From contig NZ_JAGGOY010000022.1 of NCBI RefSeq assembly GCF_018614095.1, forward strand, positions 1 through 64,000: a DNA stretch of 64,000 nt, given 5' to 3'. Below the pieces are notes generated by a model. That model was not told the origin of the DNA. It did no database searches and saw nothing but the letters and a program-made list of their open reading frames with translations. The position numbers were made by a program, and so were the translations under genes. The DNA is from Streptomyces sp. ISL-87. Lineage in GTDB: Bacteria > Actinomycetota > Actinomycetes > Streptomycetales > Streptomycetaceae. Below, in pieces: positions 62,053-64,000 of this stretch (position 1 is its first letter; each line of letters begins with the position of its first letter).

Positions 62053-64000
62053 GGCGAAGCAACACGAGCCCCGCGGATGAACCCGCGCGTGGCAACTTCA
62101 CCCCGCCGCAGCGCGCGGGGGTGTCACCCTTCGACGTACCCGTGGACCCGCCCACGAGCGGCGGCAGCACCAGCAAGTTCGCGCCCCGCAACTGGCGTGT
62201 GCCGACCAAGCTGAACGCCATCCTGCTCGTGCCCGTCCTCGTCGGACTGGTCATGGGCAGCTTCCAGGTCAAGGGCTCCGTCGACACCTGGAACGAGGCC
62301 AAGGACGCCGAGAAGACGGCTCGCATCGTCCAGGCCGCGGCCGAGTACGGCCAGGCTCTCCTCAACGAGCGCGACCTGTCCGCCGCGCCGCTCCTCAAGG
62401 GCGACCGCACCAACGACGCCGTCACGAAGGCGTACGCCGCCACCGACGCGGCCAAGGCGAAGTTCGCCCAGGCCGTGAAGGACGTGCCCGACGGTCAGGG
62501 CATGGAGCGCCGCCTTGAGCTCTTCCGCCAGGAAGAGCCCAAGCTGGAGCAGGTCCGCAAGACCGCCTACGCGGTGCCGGAATCGGCGAAGAAGAACCTC
62601 CCCACCACGGCCGGCCCCATCCCGACCGAAGAGGGCTATGTGCTGGTCCAGCACTACCTCATGCAGTTCTCCAACGAACTGGGTCTCGGCACCGGCAATG
62701 TGACCAGCTACGGCCGCATGGTCTACGCGGTCGAGCTGGCCAAGGCCGCGAACTCGCTCCAGCGCTCCGTCGGCACCCACCTGCTGGTCCGGCCGAACGA
62801 GAACGAAGACGTCCGCAAGGCACAGCTGGTCGCCTTCTCCTCGTACGCCTACCTCGAAGAGATAGCCATCGGTGAGTACGTCGCCGCCGGCACCGAGGAC
62901 GACGTGACCCGCCTCAAGGAGGTCATGGGCGCGAAGTCGAAGGAGGGTGCAGCCAAGCTCGCTGCCGCCAAGCAGCAGGCAGAGCAGGCCGGTACCACCT
63001 TCAAGGCCCCGCCCGTGGTCAACGGCTCCGCGCTCACCGGTATGACCGAGGCGATAGCCAGCGGCGAGAAGAACACCAAGCTGGCCCAGAACGGCACTAC
63101 GGCTCCGGCCTGGCAGGCCGCCGCCACCGCCAAGTTCGACGGTTACGCCCAGATCGAGAAGGAACTCCTCGACAAGGCCGTACTGGACTCCGTCGCGGTC
63201 TCCGACGACGCCCGCAACGACGCCTTCATCACCGGCGCCATCGTGGTCGTGGCCCTGCTCGCCGCCTTCATCATGGCCGGCATGATGGCCCGCCAGATGG
63301 GCCGCTCGATGCGCCGGCTGCGCAGCGCCGCCTTCGACATCGCCGAGCAGCGCCTGCCGATGCTCGTCGACCAGCTCTCCCGTACGGACCCGGGCAAGGT
63401 CGACACCCGTGTCGCCCCGATCCCGATCGACTCCCAGGACGAGATCGGCGAGGTCGCCCGCGCGTTCGACCAGGTGCACCGCGAAGCCGTCCGTCTCGCC
63501 GCCGAGCAGGCGCTCCTGCGAGGGAACGTCAACGCGATCTTCACGAACCTCTCCATGCGCAACCAGTCGCTGATCGAGGGTCAGCTGACCCTCATCACCG
63601 ACCTGGAGAACAACGAGGCCGACCCGGACCAGCTGGAGAACCTCTTCCGCCTGGACCACCTGGCCACCCGTATGCGCCGCAACGGCGAGAACCTCCTCAT
63701 CCTCGCGGGTGAGGAGCCGGGCCGCCGCTGGGACCAGCCGGTGCCCCTCGTCGACGTCCTGCGCGCCGCCTCCTCCGAGGTGGAGCAGTACGAGCGCATC
63801 GAGCTCTCGGGCGTCTCCGAGGCCGAGATCCACGGCCAGGCCGTGACCGACCTCGTGCACCTGCTCGCCGAGCTCCTGGAGAACGCCACCACGTTCTCCT
63901 CCCCGCAGACCAAGGTCCGCGTCAACGCCACGCGTCTGCCCGACGGCCGCGTGATGGTCGAGATCCACGACAAGGGCATCGGCCTCACCGCCGAGGACTT
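62049..64000 (+). CDS. cvnA: Second conservon CvnA, 3' end outside the window
   Basis: First 650 codons of a second CvnA paralogue. TM1 about 56-74 (ILLVPVLVGLVMGSFQV), sensing region, TM2 about 392-415 (TGAIVVVALLAAFIMAGMMA), HAMP, then HATPase with N box AELLENATTFSS (about 605) and G1 DKGIGL at the window end. From HAMP onward it is highly similar to the first CvnA, while the extracytoplasmic region is not, so the two sense different signals. GTG start chosen by overlap with the short ORF. Confidence 0.87.
   Translation, partial: MRRSNTSPADEPARGNFTPPQRAGVSPFDVPVDPPTSGGSTSKFAPRNWRVPTKLNAILLVPVLVGLVMGSFQVKGSVDTWNEAKDAEKTARIVQAAAEYGQALLNERDLSAAPLLKGDRTNDAVTKAYAATDAAKAKFAQAVKDVPDGQGMERRLELFRQEEPKLEQVRKTAYAVPESAKKNLPTTAGPIPTEEGYVLVQHYLMQFSNELGLGTGNVTSYGRMVYAVELAKAANSLQRSVGTHLLVRPNENEDVRKAQLVAFSSYAYLEEIAIGEYVAAGTEDDVTRLKEVMGAKSKEGAAKLAAAKQQAEQAGTTFKAPPVVNGSALTGMTEAIASGEKNTKLAQNGTTAPAWQAAATAKFDGYAQIEKELLDKAVLDSVAVSDDARNDAFITGAIVVVALLAAFIMAGMMARQMGRSMRRLRSAAFDIAEQRLPMLVDQLSRTDPGKVDTRVAPIPIDSQDEIGEVARAFDQVHREAVRLAAEQALLRGNVNAIFTNLSMRNQSLIEGQLTLITDLENNEADPDQLENLFRLDHLATRMRRNGENLLILAGEEPGRRWDQPVPLVDVLRAASSEVEQYERIELSGVSEAEIHGQAVTDLVHLLAELLENATTFSSPQTKVRVNATRLPDGRVMVEIHDKGIGLTAED

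Overview
The window is high-GC actinobacterial chromosome and almost certainly from a Streptomyces. It carries an NsdA-type developmental regulator, an HU protein with a lysine-rich histone-like tail (HupS), the amtB-glnK-glnD nitrogen operon, a GlcP-type glucose permease, an NdgR regulator divergent from leuCD, and two tandem conservons (cvnABCD). Gene order matches the conserved central chromosome of streptomycetes, in the region that runs from cvn1 through smc and ftsY to ffh. There is no sign of prophage, integrase, insertion sequence or CRISPR.

Layout. 1-2.3 kb: proS and a divergent methyltransferase. 2.4-8.9 kb: a compact plus-strand cluster with the gene content of the poorly understood enterobacterial yhf operon (yhfZ, yhfY, yhfU, yhfT, php, yhfS, yhfX; no yhfW). 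The first two genes share a 23-bp operator/promoter module. 8.9-19 kb: ffh, glnD-glnK-amtB, nsdA, a degenerate primase-polymerase-like protein and ftsY. 19-23.2 kb: NCS1 permease, luciferase-like oxidoreductase, glcP. 23.4-39.9 kb: smc (with an expanded hinge containing a dispersed palindromic repeat), acyP, a CAP-domain exoprotein, a flavoprotein/HxlR divergent pair, mutM-rnc-rpmF-DUF177, a DivIVA-like coiled coil, coaD-rsmD, recG and a FakA-like kinase. 40-50.8 kb: rpmB, thiDL, a stand-alone RAM-domain protein, ddl, gpsA-plsC, cofC, hupS and leuCD. 50.9-55.9 kb: ndgR, a five-gene tRNA-Glu/tRNA-Gln cluster, a HAD hydrolase, gltX, a fumarylacetoacetase-family gene and a 61-aa protein with a repeated ANPRRT motif. 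56.1-64 kb: one complete conservon and the start of a second, cut by the window edge.

How the genes work together. Most blocks are housekeeping: co-translational targeting (ffh, ftsY), nitrogen sensing (AmtB-GlnK-GlnD), chromosome organisation (Smc, HupS), repair (MutM, RecG), RNA processing (RNase III), cofactors (CoaD, ThiD, ThiL, CofC), lipid and wall precursors (GpsA, PlsC, Ddl) and leucine synthesis under NdgR. The accessory part that invites study is the yhf-like cluster. It has its own regulators, a membrane transporter with a small partner, a binuclear metallohydrolase and two PLP enzymes, which looks like uptake and processing of an unidentified amino-acid-like compound.

Recurring small-scale features: (i) short tandem repeats that begin at a gene's own stop codon and repeat that stop (yhfY, smc, thiD, cofC and weaker cases); (ii) a dispersed palindromic repeat, one copy of which is translated inside Smc; (iii) a possible structured RNA between recG and the FakA-like gene; (iv) a 12-bp element, GTGCTGGAATTC, at the head of both conservons.
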